A DNA stretch of 64,000 nucleotides from Nymphaea colorata (GCF_008831285.2 NC_045143.1:14781151-14845150), one strand, 5' to 3'. Positions 38,948 to 51,740 are shown, numbered from the stretch's first letter. Numbers and translations: made by a program. The notes: generated by a model from the letters alone, not told the origin.

Positions 38948-39262
38948 ATCTAGTAGCTGTCATGTATCATTTCTCTTAATTGTATCGATCTCTTTTTGCA
39001 TTGTTTTTTCTCATTCTTCTTTACCACATGCTTCCTCATAACATGATGGTTCAGTTACCATAAAAGCAAATGAACAAGAAGCATATATGTCATGTAGAGA
39101 TCGTACCTTTCTTGGTGGAGAAGACCCATCTGTAATTATTTCGACATCTTCTTCATGATCTAAATTGGTCTCTTTTGAATGAGTAGCACTTGACGTTGAT
39201 GCATTTGATTGAGAAGTTGATTCAACAAATGGAATATGTTGATCTTCTATTGTTGTCCACTC

Positions 39263-39965
39263 TCATGATCCATTCTCATCAAAAATGATGTCACGCCGAA
39301 TGATTAAAGACTTTGTTACTGGATTATATAGTCTATAACCTTTTGAATTATTACTATAACACACAAAAATACATTTCTCACTATTTTTATCCATTTTGTC
39401 TCGACTAGTAGAATCAAGCAGAGAGTAGGCAATGCATCCAAAAACTTTCAAATTACTTACATCAGGTTTTTTTGTCCACCATGCTTCATATGGAGTCATA
39501 TTGCAGACTGCTTTGGTTGGTGATATGTTGAGAAGATACACAACTGTAGCTTCTGTTTCAGCCCAAAACTCATTTGGAAGACTTCTCATTCAACATGCTA
39601 CGAGCCATCTCTACCACTGTACGGTTTTTTCTTTTAGCTACTCCATTTTGTTGGGGAGTTTTTCTGACTGTCAATTGTCTACGTATGTCATGTAATTTGC
39701 AAAAATTGTCAAAATCATTTGACAAAAATTCTCCCCCTCTATCAGTATGAATTTTTTTTATAGGTCGCCCACATTCTTTTTCTGCAAACACTTTAAATTC
39801 TTTGAAATTTTCAAAGGCTTCAGATTTTTCAACAAGAAAAAACACCCAACTCATGCGAGAAAAATCGTCAGTGAATAGTAGAAAATATCTACTATTATTC
39901 AGAGATGGAGTTCTTGTTGGTCCACAAATGTCAGCATGCACTAATTCTAAAGGAGTTTTTGCTCT
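39263..39965 (-). pseudogene. Copia C integrase with lost catalytic glutamate
   Basis: The core at 39941-39570 reads MHADICGPTRTPSLNNSRY (first Asp), then IHTDRGGEFLS (second Asp), then QQNGVAKRKNRTVVEMARSM. In active copia integrases the last block reads NGVAERKNR with the catalytic Glu; here it is Lys, so the DDE triad is broken. A frame change near 39590 leads to the C-terminal part (39589-39263) with SNLKVFGCIAYSLL and CIFVCYSNNSKGYRLYNP. Confidence 0.9.
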
Positions 39966-40512
39966 CTATGCTTTCCCAACTGGAAATGGAAGACGATGTT
40001 GTTTTCCATACACACATGCTTCACAAATATCTTCATTATTGGTAAGATGAGGTAAACCAACAATTAATTTTTTCTGCCCCAATAACTTCAGTCCATTGTA
40101 GTGCAGGTGTCCATATCTTAAATGCCATAACTTAGACACTTTATTCATGTCTGCAACTAAGGCATATGCATCAAAGTATGAAAGCTCAATTGAAAATATT
40201 TTGTTCTTTGTCATGTGCACAACTATAGGTGGCATGGTAGAACATTTCTTTTTGATTTCACATACATCATCATGAAATGAAATCAAATATCCTTTTTGTG
40301 CTAATCCAGGTATATAATAAACATCATGTACCAACATTTTAGTACCACCTTTAATTGATATCTCAATTGTGCCTTTACCATCAATTTGCACATTTTTGTT
40401 GTCTCCAAGTCGAACTTGTTGCTTCACCGATTCATCAATGTCACAAAACAAGCCTCTCTTTCCTGTCATATGATTACTGCATCCACTATCTAAAAACCAT
40501 ACATGATCAATA
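39966..40512 (-). pseudogene. Copia C protease and gag-pre-integrase domain
   Basis: VWFLDSGCSNHMTGKRGLF (about 40505-40450) is the protease active site with Asp-Ser-Gly intact. VYYIPGLAQ and the gag-pre-integrase region KLWHLRYGHLHYNGLKLL, ending in CEACVYGKQHRLPFP, a conserved plant copia motif, follow. The stretch is open from 40469 to 39966. It sits in a different frame from the gag segment just upstream, and a TAG at 39966-39968 separates it from integrase. Confidence 0.9.
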
Positions 40513-41484
40513 TTTTCATTTGACTCTTATGAGTAAAAAATAAGTTACCATCTTCTGCTTTCTCTTCCACTACATTAGCTTGTTGTTTTGCTTTATCCCA
40601 ACAGTACGCTTCAGTATAACCATTTCTTTTGCAAAAAACACAATACCTGTTTTTGTGGCCATGTTTTTGATTGTTAGTGTCACCTCCTTCTGACTTGTTT
40701 CTGACTGCCTCAAATCTTCCTCGTCCACGTCCACGATAGTTACCTCTACCTCGCCCACGACATGCATTCTTTCGTACAGTTTCTCCCTTTCTCTCTTTGC
40801 TAAAGTCATCCAACTTGACTTGAGCTTAGAATGCTTGTTCAACACTTTTCTCAGTTGACCTGCTCATTCTTTGTTCATGGGTTAAAAGAGAACCCAATAA
40901 TTCATTAGCAGAGTATGCAGTCAAATCCTTAGACTCTTCTATAGCCGTAACCACATGATCAAACTTAGGCGGTAAGCTCCTCAATATTTTTTCTACAATT
41001 TCTGGTTGCTAACAACCTCTCCAAAGGTTTTCATCTCATTTATAATTATGAAAGCTCTTGAAAAAAAATCTTGGACTGATTCATTGGTTTTCATAAACAA
41101 TGTCTCAAACTCTTTACGGAGGATTTGGAGTTTCATTGTCATTACCTTCTTATTACCATGATATTCTTGCTTGAGAATAGTCTAAGCTTCATTTGAACTA
41201 GTAGCACCAGCAATTCAAGGAAAGATAGTCTCACTTACAGCTTGTTGAAAAACAAGCAAGACTTTTGAATCCTTCTTCCATTGCTCTCTTGATTCAACTG
41301 TCTTTTCTCCTTGTTTTGAGCTCTCTGCACTTTCTATATAGCCATTCTCAACTAAATCCCAAAGATCTTGTGACAAAAAGAAAGTCTTCATTTTTATGCT
41401 CCAAAAACCATAATTATCACCACTAAATACAGGCAGCGATTGAAAAATATTCGAAGTGGACATGCCATTAGCCATAATGAACAA
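40490..41484 (-). pseudogene. Copia C gag with altered zinc knuckle
   Basis: Starts at the minus-strand ATG at 41484 or 41472. LPVFSGDNYGFWSIKMKTFF is the standard plant copia gag opening. The frame stops after QQAVSETIFP at 41215. The middle (about 40850-41150) shows ILRSLPPKFDHVVTAIEESKDL-type sequence in broken frames. The knuckle near 40640 reads CVFCKRNGYTEAYC: the expected His of C-X2-C-X4-H-X4-C is Tyr. An Arg/Gly-rich stretch precedes it. Confidence 0.88.
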
Positions 41485-41587
41485 AAATTTCTCACAAAAA
41501 TTTTGTCAAACAAGTTATGTGCAAACTTTACCTTGCAGGCTTCTCTTTTGCACTTTTACCAACAATCACGACAACACAATCGACCTG

Positions 41588-41600
41588 CCTCTGATACCAC
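41588..41600 (-). other. Copia C primer binding site
   Basis: The minus strand reads TGGTATCAGAGGC one base after the 5' LTR, complementary to initiator Met-tRNA. Confidence 0.93.
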
Positions 41601-42059
41601 TGTTAGCAAAAGGAATGACATGCCTGCACGTCCTCTTCTTGTGCTCCTGTGAATGATACAACACAAGAGCACAACACACTAATCGAGCACTTGTTTCTAC
41701 AAGTGATCACAAAGGCATGACACGTGATAAGAGCACACAACACTAAAAATTTGGAGCACACTTGAAATGCTTTCTCCCACATACTTTGGCCAACCCAAAG
41801 GGCCATATTTATACATGTAAAAAAAACTGAAAAATAAATGACATTAACTCTTGGTAATTCCACTATGGTCATTATGGACATATTAAAAACAAAAAACTGA
41901 AATATAATGACCATATTAAAAACAAAAAACTGAAAATTAAAATAGGCAAGGTGAAGGGGCACATGTCTTGGCACGATGGAACTTTTGGAGAATCCAAAAG
42001 TTAAACCGTTCACCTTCTTCATAAAGGCAGCTGCATTAATTTTGCATTAACTTTCATCA
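41601..42059 (-). repeat. Copia C 5' LTR
   Basis: 459 bp, close match to 37055-37514, followed by the GCCCC duplication at 42060-42064. Confidence 0.96.
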
Positions 42060-43280
42060 GCCCCGTCCCCTACTAGGATGACCTAAAGAAGATTTCCTAT
42101 GCCCATGGTTCCCCTTATTTTCTTAACTCTAGAGGACGAGTGATCGGGAAGTAGCTCTTGTAAAGGGCCGATGGGTATGCTAGCTCTGCACTTCCCCTAA
42201 AGGCTAAAGTGATTCCTTGAGAGGCCTGCTCTGGACAAACGCCTGTTTTGGGTCATAGCCATCCAACTCCATTTTCCACTGCTAATAAGGAGAATCGATT
42301 GATAGTTGTCTCAACGGGGCTGAGAATTGGGAGCCGAACTGGTCTCTTCCCTTGGGTTTCTTGGTAGGCTACCTGGCTTTGACCCTTCTTTGCTATCGAA
42401 GAAGTTTTCCCTTGCACATGACTTGTTTTAAAGCACTGGTCTGGAGGGTGAGAATTCACACCACAAATCTGTAAAATCTCAAGCGGCCTTGATAAACGAC
42501 ATCTTGAAGGAGGGTCTTATCTGCCCCCACATCAATCTCCACCTCTGATGGTAGAGCCACCTATAGTGGGAGATCAATCTGAATCCTAGAATATCCTCCT
42601 TGGTGCATTTCTTTGGTAGTTATGTCCATGCCAAGGAACTCTCCTTCAAGCTCAATGCTACTTCCCTAAAGGTCCTCACATTCCAGAAATACGGGCAAAG
42701 CCTTGGACTCTAATCCATAGAGGCGCTGAGATTTGAGGGACTATTTCTAGGGCCTTGGGGACCATCAAGTTGCTACTAGCATCTTCCCAGCTATCATTCA
42801 TGCACCATTTTTTAGAACCACATCAGTTCATCCTTGCTGGAGACTCGAATGAGAAAATCCTTTTGATTCAGGATAGTGAACTGAGTTGAGATCTGGTCAA
42901 CCCAAAAACGACTCAGTAATAAGAGGGGAGATATTGTTACTAACCTTAGAGGAGGTGCCCACGAAGCACCCTACTGTCAAAACGACTTGAATGGTTTCAA
43001 CATGCTCTGAAAATCTCCCTAGAGACCATGATCTTGGGGCACAGTTCTCTTTGGATCACCAATAGTGGAGCTAGACCCTCGTCTAGAAAATCCAAATTTC
43101 TTTCTAGAAGAGCCACCCATGATTTTTCCATCTGCAAGTTTGGCCCCAAATGCGCTTCCTCTTGCATTACCATGTCTGTCGCCAGCTGCTCCTTGCCCAA
43201 ATCTTGCCCCACCAAGTCCACATTCATCTCCACCTCTTGAGATGTCTCGCCTGATCCATCTTGTAGAAGATACTCTCTAG
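42060..43280 (-). pseudogene. LINE 1 ORF1 (DUF4283 type), decayed
   Basis: The minus strand begins near 43280. It shows MEKSWVALLERN (about 43130), WVDQISTQFSILNQKDFLIR (about 42900-42840), a PLWIRVQGFARI-like segment (about 42720-42690) and EVEIDVGADKTLLQDVVYQG with LRFYRF after it (about 42560-42480). This is the order of the DUF4283 domain of plant L1 ORF1, the RNA-binding protein of the LINE. It has several stops and shifts. It ends at the Copia C insertion, and the endonuclease start lies on the other side (36482-37054), which joins the two as one LINE. Confidence 0.7.
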
Positions 43281-44276
43281 GCCTCGGAGGTCACTTGATG
43301 CCTCTTCACTCTCCTCCACCAGAGGAGAGAACACTAGGTTATGTGTTTTATATCACATCTTACTTTAATTTTACCTTTCTTCAAAGCATGAGGTCTTGCC
43401 TTCTTCTTCATCTTCCTCTTCTCCCTTCCATCTCCCTCAAATCTTGAAGTTCATCCCATGTGCTTTTATTTCATCTCTTATTCTTTAAAAAAGCGATGTG
43501 TATGTGATGTGCATGAGTCTCGCTTAATTCCCTCAAATAGTGTGTTAGCCATTTTTCCAAGCACATGGCGACACCCAAATGCATCAAGGCATGCCAAGTC
43601 AAAGGTAAGATATTTCATTATTTTCCTCAATAAAAAATAGAAGAAGGAAACCAGGTTAGGAAAATTTCATGCATGCAAATTAGAATAGCATCACATGTAG
43701 TTCTACTTCCTTCACGTAGGGTTTCATGATTTTATATTCTGTGATTTCCAGCAGCACATACATAAGTCGTTTAGGTTTTTAAATTTGATTTAGCATAGGA
43801 ATTTACTGTAAAACACATTTTTGTAAAGATTTTCCAAAATGAAGTAGACCAAGAACCCATCTTATATAGATCTAAGGATAGTTAAATACTAGATTTTTAG
43901 TCTTTCAGGACAAAAAAATGACTCTACACTGGTCCAGAAAAACTGATGCATGGAGCCTGATCTCAACTGAAAACAATAGTGCATAAATAGAAATTGCGGT
44001 AATAACCAGCTATTTAAAATACAAGCCTAGTTCAACTGTTAATTCTTACAAGGTTGATATTTAAAAATCTAGTAGCAAATATGGCAAATTATCATGCTTT
44101 TCCTACTGAAACAAGAGATGAAAGATCAAACGAGCACTAGAAGGTTAACTAACAGTATGGTGGGGGGGAGGAAAGAGGCCAATGGCTGCAATTCTATTGG
44201 GGAAGGAAACCAACTCCACCTTCTCTAGCCTGGTAGAAAAAGAGAGTGTGTGGAGAGAAGCCACATGCTCCCATCA
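43281..44276. other. Sequence between LINE 1 and the CACTA element
   Basis: No gene recognised. The segment at 44201-44263 resembles sequence just right of the CACTA element (53621-53673). Confidence 0.5.
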
Positions 44277-46273
44277 CACTACTAGAATTATGAGATATAG
44301 CAATGCAATAATATCATAAGTAGTGGTTAGTTTTACTTTCTCCAATGCAAATTGCCGATGCATTGCTACAAACACATTGAAGAACGCAAACTCAGCATGT
44401 GCAAGAAAAAGCTTGGAGAACGTAACTTTTACCAATGAAAATTTATTTTGTGTTAGAGAAATATTTAGGTTTATTGCCTTCTCTAACGCAAGAGGAGACT
44501 TGCATTAGAGAAGCTCATTAGCATTTGGGGCTTTATGAACGCACTTCCCATTTTGTTAGGGAGTATCTTTCTTTCCAAATGCACCTTGCTTTTGCATTGC
44601 GAAGAATCCTGAGTATTTACACCATTTTCAAACCGAAACTCCTATTGCTTTATGGCAGCATACCCACCAAATTTATACACTTGCCATGGATCTTATCTTT
44701 CCTTGCTCCTTCTTCTCCTACCCCGATCCTTACTTCTCCCGCCACTGCACTACTGTTGTTTTTGCTTGATCACCCTCAGAAGCTTGGATAGAAGGAATCA
44801 ATTTCTAAGAAGGTGGAGGAATAGCAATCCTTTGAGCTCCGGGTGGGTGACTCTACGAGCACTTTTTTCCTTCTTTATTTGCATCTTCTTCTATCAAGCA
44901 TTAGGGCAAATCTTTATCGACGGATAGGAAATCGAGTGAGTGGCTAATTGTTTTAGTTTTAGAAGTCCTATTAAGTTACCTTGAGATTTAATGGCATAGA
45001 TTTAGCTCCACCGTTGTCACTTAAGGTAAATCTCAGGTCTGTTTCATCCCTTATCTTGGAAAAGGAAAAAGGATGTTTAATTTTTCATTTTCCCTATTCT
45101 AATAAATAGTTTTCGCAAAAAGGTCTATACAATGCCATGAGGCTTTTGCACATGCTGAGTTGCTAGATCTGCTCTTCTGCCTTTGATCATTTGAAACTTT
45201 ATTTCACAGAGGCAGATAGAAGCAAAGAAGATGAAAAACCTGTCTTTTGTGGTAGGATCATTTGATTTGGCCTTTTGTCCCCCCTCCTCCCCTCCCCTCC
45301 CCCCCTCTCAGTTGATGCTTCCACATTGTGCATGACATTAACAAAATGAGTAGAGGGACCTCTTTTTGCATTGCTGAAGGGACAGAAGCACCCCTGCATG
45401 TCATAATGGAAGAATCAGAGTATGAAACACCTAAATGAAAACAATGGATAAATGTGCCTCTCGAGGTATTTGCTTGTAAAAGATTGCATGTTGAAAAGTG
45501 AGAATATTGGTGGATGTTGCATAATTTCTCAACAGATAATTTCTTAAAAGAAAATTTCACAAATCACATTTTGTAAATCAATTTATCATCAATTTCATAT
45601 CTCTCTCTCTCTCTCAATAGATTATGCAAAAATTTCATAGAGACTTAACAGAGAGAGGCTTACCTGCTGATAAGTATGAAAACAAATGCATGCCAAAAGG
45701 AACCTTGTATCAATTCCTAGCACTGCTATCTGTTGCTTGACAAATCCTATAGTGTGAAGGCTTAGTGGTTGATGCTCACGTTCAATTCAGAAAAGAAAAG
45801 GTTTCAATTATTCAGTGTTGCTTTGGGACTATCAATATGAAACTTTATTAAGTTCCTCACTCTTTTTTATTTTCTACAACTACTATCTTCCCTCTCTGTC
45901 TATGACTATGCCTTTTCTCTTTAAACATCTTTACTTTAAGCATGTCCATTATATCCCAAAGCTGACTTCTGTTACAAGTCAGCTGCTGGCAGAGAGCAGA
46001 CTCTACAAGGACAAAGCCTGAAATATTTTATCTCTCTTATAAGTGGACCTTCTCTCTAGATTCCCTCCCTTCCTTGGAAGTTATTGCCCTTGACAAATCA
46101 TGTTTCTTCTGATCAGATCTTTGACATTTACACTTTTGTTTTTTGGATGATTCTTTTCTTGTTCGGTTGCTTTTAGTCGAAGTCTCTAAGTTTGCTGCCA
46201 ATTTGTTGCTAAGATCATGAATATAAATCTTCCCAAAAGATGGAAGATCATTAAATTCATAAATGATTTGTTG

Positions 46274-47478
46274 CCATATGTGCCCCCACCAATATGGACA
46301 GACCTATTGATGTTTGAAGGCTTAGAGATTTGGCATGTCTATGTGATTAGGCCCTTTGTTGGTTTGTGGACTGATTTCTTATATAGATTAAATAAACCTA
46401 TGTGTTGAATCTGGATACAAAGAGGAATTGAATTCCATATTCTCTACGAGACCTGATCAAATGGATCCTATTTTCGTGAATGAACAATACGGCATTAAAC
46501 CTCTTTATTCACCCATGAAATCGATGGTTGGGTGATGCAATATTGATCTTTAATCTTACTATCAAAATTTTGATAGCGAAAGTTGGAATCAGTTGGATTT
46601 TTTTTCCAATTCCCCAAATTCAGCTGGATTTAGTTTAGAACTTAGTGTCATAATGTGTATTTGTTGGCCTTTGGTTTTTTTCCCTTGATTCTATCTCTGA
46701 TTAATTTTGTCATGAATACTAAAAAAGAAGAGTTGGTACTCGAAATTGGCTAGCCTTGGTTTTTTGTCACCAAATTAATCTAATGATTAGTTTCTTTCAT
46801 TTTTAGTTATGGATCAACTATGTCATCAGTTTTATGGTGAATTATGATCTCTATTTGCATACTATGTTGATGATTATATGTTAACACACAACATTCTTTT
46901 CATGAACATAATTACTTCATCAATACAACAAAATTTTCAACACTGCTCCGAGTAATATATGTTAAGTTCTTAATTACTTGCAACTAATTCGATGAATATC
47001 TACTAGGGAATGGGATTATTCGTCTGCTTCTTGTGTTAGACACTGATCCTATTCTAGTAATTTTGTACTTTTGACTTTTTGTACAACTTCTATGCCATTT
47101 TTTGTGAATAAAAATTCAGGGAGGAGCACTTCCAACAAAGTTGTTCTCAATAATAAAAAAGTCTAAGTAAAAGATAGGTACCAATGAACATTAGCAGGGT
47201 TTGTTGCTTATATTTTGTATTTACACAAGTAACTTGTATGTATGCTCTTGGGAGCACATATGTTAACAAATCATTTATGAACTGTGGTATAATGATTTGA
47301 GTTTATGAATTGCTTAAAATTTGAGTTTGTTCATAAATTTCTCCTTCATTTTTTAATCCACACACATATTTATTACCATATGTGCTCCCGCCAATATGAA
47401 CAGCCCTACACCAATTGCTTGTTCACCTGACCATGTCCCATGTTGCCATATGTGCTTCCACTAATATGGACTGCCCTA
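46274..47478. repeat. Three copies of a CCATATGTGC...AATATGGAC motif
   Basis: Near-identical 30-35 bp motifs at about 46274-46306, 47376-47407 and 47446-47473: CCATATGTGC, C/T-rich step, CCAATATG, then GAC/AAC and GCCCTA or GACCTA. All are in the same orientation inside the CACTA element. Confidence 0.75.
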
Positions 47479-47912
47479 CAACCGAAATGCTTGTCCATCA
47501 ATCATATTGGATGCTTGCTTTTAGCATATCCCACTAAAGAGTGGATCAATTTTTAATTTGAAGAAAAAAGGACTGAGCATCCTGCTGAAATTTCTAAAGC
47601 TACCAACTATTGCAAAACAAGCTATTACATCTCCATCTTTGTTATTTGCTATGAAGTCACTTTGGCTTGTTGGTTCTGTTGAAATTTCTGCACTTGTTGG
47701 TGCTATATATGGTTTTTTTAATTCGTGTTTTGCCTGCTTACATGCATAATTGGTTTACTGCTTACGTTCAACCTTTTATGATTCATGATTTTTCATGGGT
47801 GAGCTGTGTCCAATCTAGCAAATCCATCATACCCATAGATTGCTTCAGTATAATATATGGGAAGTTCAAGAACTGGGACATAGTGTTGAAATTTTAGATA
47901 CAAGACCTATTG

Positions 47913-48008
47913 CTAAGTCATTTCAAGCATGAGAACTTATACTTTACCCCTTAAGGAACACACACCAATGTGTGTTGGACCTTGGGTCTAGGACTTGAAA
48001 TGACTTAG
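47913..48008. repeat. 96 bp hairpin-forming inverted repeat
   Basis: CTAAGTCATTTCAAG at 47913-47927 and its perfect complement CTTGAAATGACTTAG at 47994-48008. The interior has a smaller palindrome ACACACCAATGTGTGT around 47967. It could be a tiny MITE or a precursor-like hairpin; no evidence decides. Confidence 0.75.
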
Positions 48009-48537
48009 ATACACGACATTGATGTGACCTAAAGTTTGACCCTTGCACTTGGTTCCATTGATCCCAATCCGCCCTTTATTTTGCTTAGTTTGACCTCCAA
48101 GTAAGACCTTGAGACTTATTGATATGCAGAGGCAACAAACTATGCCAGATAAAATAATTGATGAAGTGAATAATAATTTCTAGGATAGTAAAACTTACAA
48201 TATTGCAATGTCATAGACAGTTAATGATTTTTATTAGGTTAGACCAAATGCACTGGTATGTCGATTAACATATGAATGATTACCATATATTTAAATGACA
48301 TATTGTGATATTCTAATCTCCCATTTGGTTTGCCTTTGTTGCACGTGTATTTTTTATTTTATTTTATTTAGTGACTGTTGGCACATATCTATATCCTGTC
48401 AGAATCAAGCATTCATCTTATTGAAGCAAGCATTTTGTGTATTCTTTTTTTTTTTTGAAATATGTGGCACAATTCATTCTAAGTTATAGGTTTACTATTA
48501 TAATTTGTTATGTTTATGTTGTATCAGACATAGATGG

Positions 48538-50420
48538 TTGAAATTGAATTGCTCTACCATATGCCTGATAAGCAAGAATTTCAAACAGATGAGGTTAGCC
48601 CAAGTAAGATTCATCAATGTGTATTGAACCAAAAATGTCTTTACATCTTTAAGTAGTGGTTATTTTTATCTTTTGAACCATGCATCTGTATTTAGGTCAA
48701 CCACATCAGCAAAAAGAGACAAGAGTCATTGCCCATGCATTAGATACTACAAGGGTGGGTCCTAAACAAAAGTTCAAAGTGGAGATCAACAAACATAATC
48801 AACAAATAAAAGAAAAAGTACAAGAACATAGTTCATTCATTAGTACATTGGCATGAAACCCTCAAATTACACCCATTTCTTACTACACATGGAAATATTT
48901 ACCTCAGATATGCAAAGATGATGTGTAGAATCGTGTCTTGGTAATTAGATGTCCTCATTCTTTCTTTGTTTACATTTAATACAATGCATATATTATTATT
49001 AAACATTGTTGTCTTCTAGGAAAAATATGAACCTAAAGTTCAGGAACAAGTGGTAATGAAACAGTATGCTAATTTGTGGAGATATTTGAGATGCACTTGG
49101 AGAAAGATCTACCAAAAACATAAATTGGTACAAAATTGTATGAGACATTGCAAAGTCTCAATTCCTGAAAATCAATGGAGGAGCTTGATTCACCACTTTG
49201 AAACTAGATAAATTAAGGTTAGCATATTTTTGTGACTCTAAGAAATTTTTATTAGTGTAATCTACTTTGTGTAATCATTTATAATTTCTAACTTTAATAG
49301 TTTGTTATGGAGCAAAATGAAAAACACAAAAGGAACCCGTCAATGTACAACGCTCCTCATACCATGAGCACAAAAAGTTTTGCCAAATTTTGAGCAGAAA
49401 ATGTATTGTCTAGTTCATTATTATCATTATCGACTTGTACATTACAAATAATAAGTATTTTCTAGTTTATGCAAGTTAGAGAGGGTGAAGCGGAGCCTTT
49501 CCATGCTGAGATCTTCATTATGAAGCTGACAAGTAAAATAAAGGGCTATCATAACCAAGCGACAAATGAAGCAATCGTAAGTCATAATATCTCATTATTA
49601 TTAGCCATGATTATAATTACAATTTATTAAATACACATGTTATTGAAATGTTATATTGATTTGCAAGCTCAACTCAATAAAATAATATTCCAACTACCTA
49701 ATGGTGTTAGAGATGATCCATCTCCGAATGATGTCATGCCACAGTTCTTGGAGCGAGACAAATTTGGACGAGCACATACTTATGGAGTGGGGGTAAAACC
49801 ATTGTCACAAAAAACGTGTACGGGTATTATAACGACAAGGAATTTCTTGGGAATAATAAGCAAAGTTATATATCTCAGAATAAAATGGGAAAATCTTGAC
49901 AAATTTTTAAAAAAATTAAAACATTTAATAAATCCTAAAAATTTTAAAAAATTAAAAATCATAAAAAATGTGTATAATATGCCTTTTTCACGCTTTTTTA
50001 TTTTCTAGCGTTTTTTTTTAAAAGACATGTTTTTTTCATGTTTAATACATTTGACTCTCTTTTGGCGTATTTTACGTGTCTTTTTCCAATAAGACGTGTT
50101 TTTTGTGACAATGGATAAAACCATCACAATTTTTTGAAGCATGCAACTCCTAGTCAAAGTGAACTAATGGCATAAAATATGCAATTGCATGAGGAGTTGG
50201 ATGATCTATGCAATAAGGTGTGTGAAGTAGAAAACAACCATGCTAACCAGATATGCAAATTAGAAGCTAGGCAAGCTGAAAAGGTACATGACTTTGAAGC
50301 CAGACATGCTGAACAAGTACATGAGTTACAAGCCCAAAGTCAAGATGTTGATGACAATGCTGAAAAAGAAAAACTAATTGGTAAATATTCAATGAGATAT
50401 GACTGTGATTTATTTTAATG
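48538..50420 (+). pseudogene. Transposase_24 (Ptta/En-Spm type) gene, multi-exon, decayed
   Basis: Exon-like blocks match the plant Ptta/En-Spm protein in order. FKVEINKHNQQIKE, then FISTLA and PISYYTWKYLPQICKDDV lie at 48770-48930. The next block, 49022-49210, has YANLWRYLRCTWRKIYQKHK and IPENQWRSLIHHFETR. PHTMSTKSFAKF is near 49370, GEAEPFHAEIFIMKL near 49490 and KFGRAHTYGVGVKP at 49760-49799. After the inserted MITE, a coiled-coil part (50179-50420) has LEARQAEKVHDFEARHAEQ. Blocks are separated by AT-rich sequence with plausible GT/AG sites. In-frame stops (about 48855, 49205, 49395, 50140) indicate a pseudogene. In CACTA elements this protein is thought to assist transposition. Confidence 0.75.
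49800..50113 (+). mobile_element. hAT-like MITE copy 4, inside the Transposase_24 gene
   Basis: 314 bp with near-perfect TIRs: CATTGTCACAAAAAACGTGT on the left, CATTGTCACAAAAAACACGT inward from the right. The flanks GGTAAAAC and GATAAAAC (49792-49799, 50114-50121) are an 8 bp duplication with one change. It interrupts the coding block right after YGVGVKP, and the coding sense resumes after it. Confidence 0.88.
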
Positions 50421-51740
50421 ATTAGTAGGTAAACATATGATTTATTAGAGCTAACATAACTCTTCTCCTGTTGTTCTTTTTATAGGTTTGAAGATGACTT
50501 TAAACATCACGTGCATCTTGGCTAAGGATTTTTTTTTTGTGAAAAAAAAAACTTTGATGTTAACTGATTTGAACTTTTTATCTTAATTGTAATTTGTAAA
50601 TATACTTTATGAAAATACATTTCATCTTTTGATATGTAAAAGCCATGTGCTTGTTAATTTTTTTAGTTATGTCCGAGTTTTGAATGTATTTTAATATCTG
50701 CTTGAGACTTTAGTACATGAATTTTGCTTGAATTGTTAAGTTCCTATTATTGCCTTTTCAGTTCATAATTTTTATGTATACTAGTTTATGAGAACTACAT
50801 GCCATTGTCAATTCTTGTATATTATCTATGTTTGAAACTACCATATTAATACTTGTTTCATGGATGTTGTTGTACATGGTGTTCTATGTTTGGCTCGAAG
50901 TTTGAAAGTGGTAAATGACACTTTAACTTCTCTTGATCTGGGTTTAACGAGATCAGGGTAGTAGTCATATTTCTTTTCATTGCATTTTTTAGTGATCATG
51001 AAATTGTGATCTGCAACACTTGAATGTAATGAATATATTTATCAGATTTTTTGTTTTGTGAAAGAATGTATCATTTTGGGAGTGTTAGGATTGACATATT
51101 GAAATATGTTTATCAGCTTTTCTATGAAAGAGTGTTTCATTTGGAAGTGTCAGGTTGAATATCATTGCTGAAACTAAGTGCAAGTGTGGGTATCTGCTTT
51201 GTCTGACAGTGAAAGATCGTCAGATTTAAAGGTTGTTATTGGTGGTGGGGAACCACTGGTGTGTCAGACTAGTGCTGATTGAGGAAGAAATTTATGTTGA
51301 ATTTTTATGTCACCTCTTAGAAATACATGATACTAACTTTTTTATGTGAGCTGCACATGATAGCAAAAGTGGAAAAGAAGGATCAAAGGTGCAGGTGGAG
51401 TATTTCATGCGAAGACAAAAATAGGTTTGACCATGTAGGCTCAAAGCCTCAAACTCTTGGACGTTTTTGTTTCTTTTGTAGAATGTTGGTGTAAAACTAT
51501 GAAATTATCTATTCTATGAAAGAAAAATAAGCCATCTGATTTTACCCATATTTTCCTTGCTATTTTCACATAAACAAGTTGTTTGGTTGTCATGGGTGAA
51601 ATCGATGAACATAATTTGGAGGTTAGAAAAACTAGGTGAGAATTACAATGAATATGATCTTCCTAGCATGAAATGCAATTGGTATTTTAAATTCACAGCA
51701 TCTATACAAGCCTGTGATGTCATTCTTTCAACATTGCAGA
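50421..51740. other. CACTA interior without recognised gene
   Basis: AT-rich sequence. GTGTTTCAT and ATATTTATCAGCTTTT-type words repeat near 51040-51140. Nothing coding is supported. Confidence 0.5.

Larger units (their letters stand above)
37055..42059 (-). mobile_element. Copia C: Ty1/copia element, structurally complete, young
   Basis: 5005 bp with LTRs at 37055-37514 and 41601-42059 (460 and 459 bp, about 14 differences by eye, roughly 97 percent identical). It has a perfect GCCCC duplication on both sides (37050-37054, 42060-42064). The primer site TGGTATCAGAGGC lies at 41588-41600 and the polypurine tract AAGGGGGAG at 37515-37523, both on the minus strand. Gag, protease, integrase, RT and RNase H are in copia order. 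Gag, integrase and RNase H carry breaks. It is inserted in a LINE in the same orientation. Confidence 0.97.

Noticed and set aside
44323-44508. 61-residue ORF in the CACTA left end
   Set aside because: Lies in subterminal repeats and has no recognisable family.
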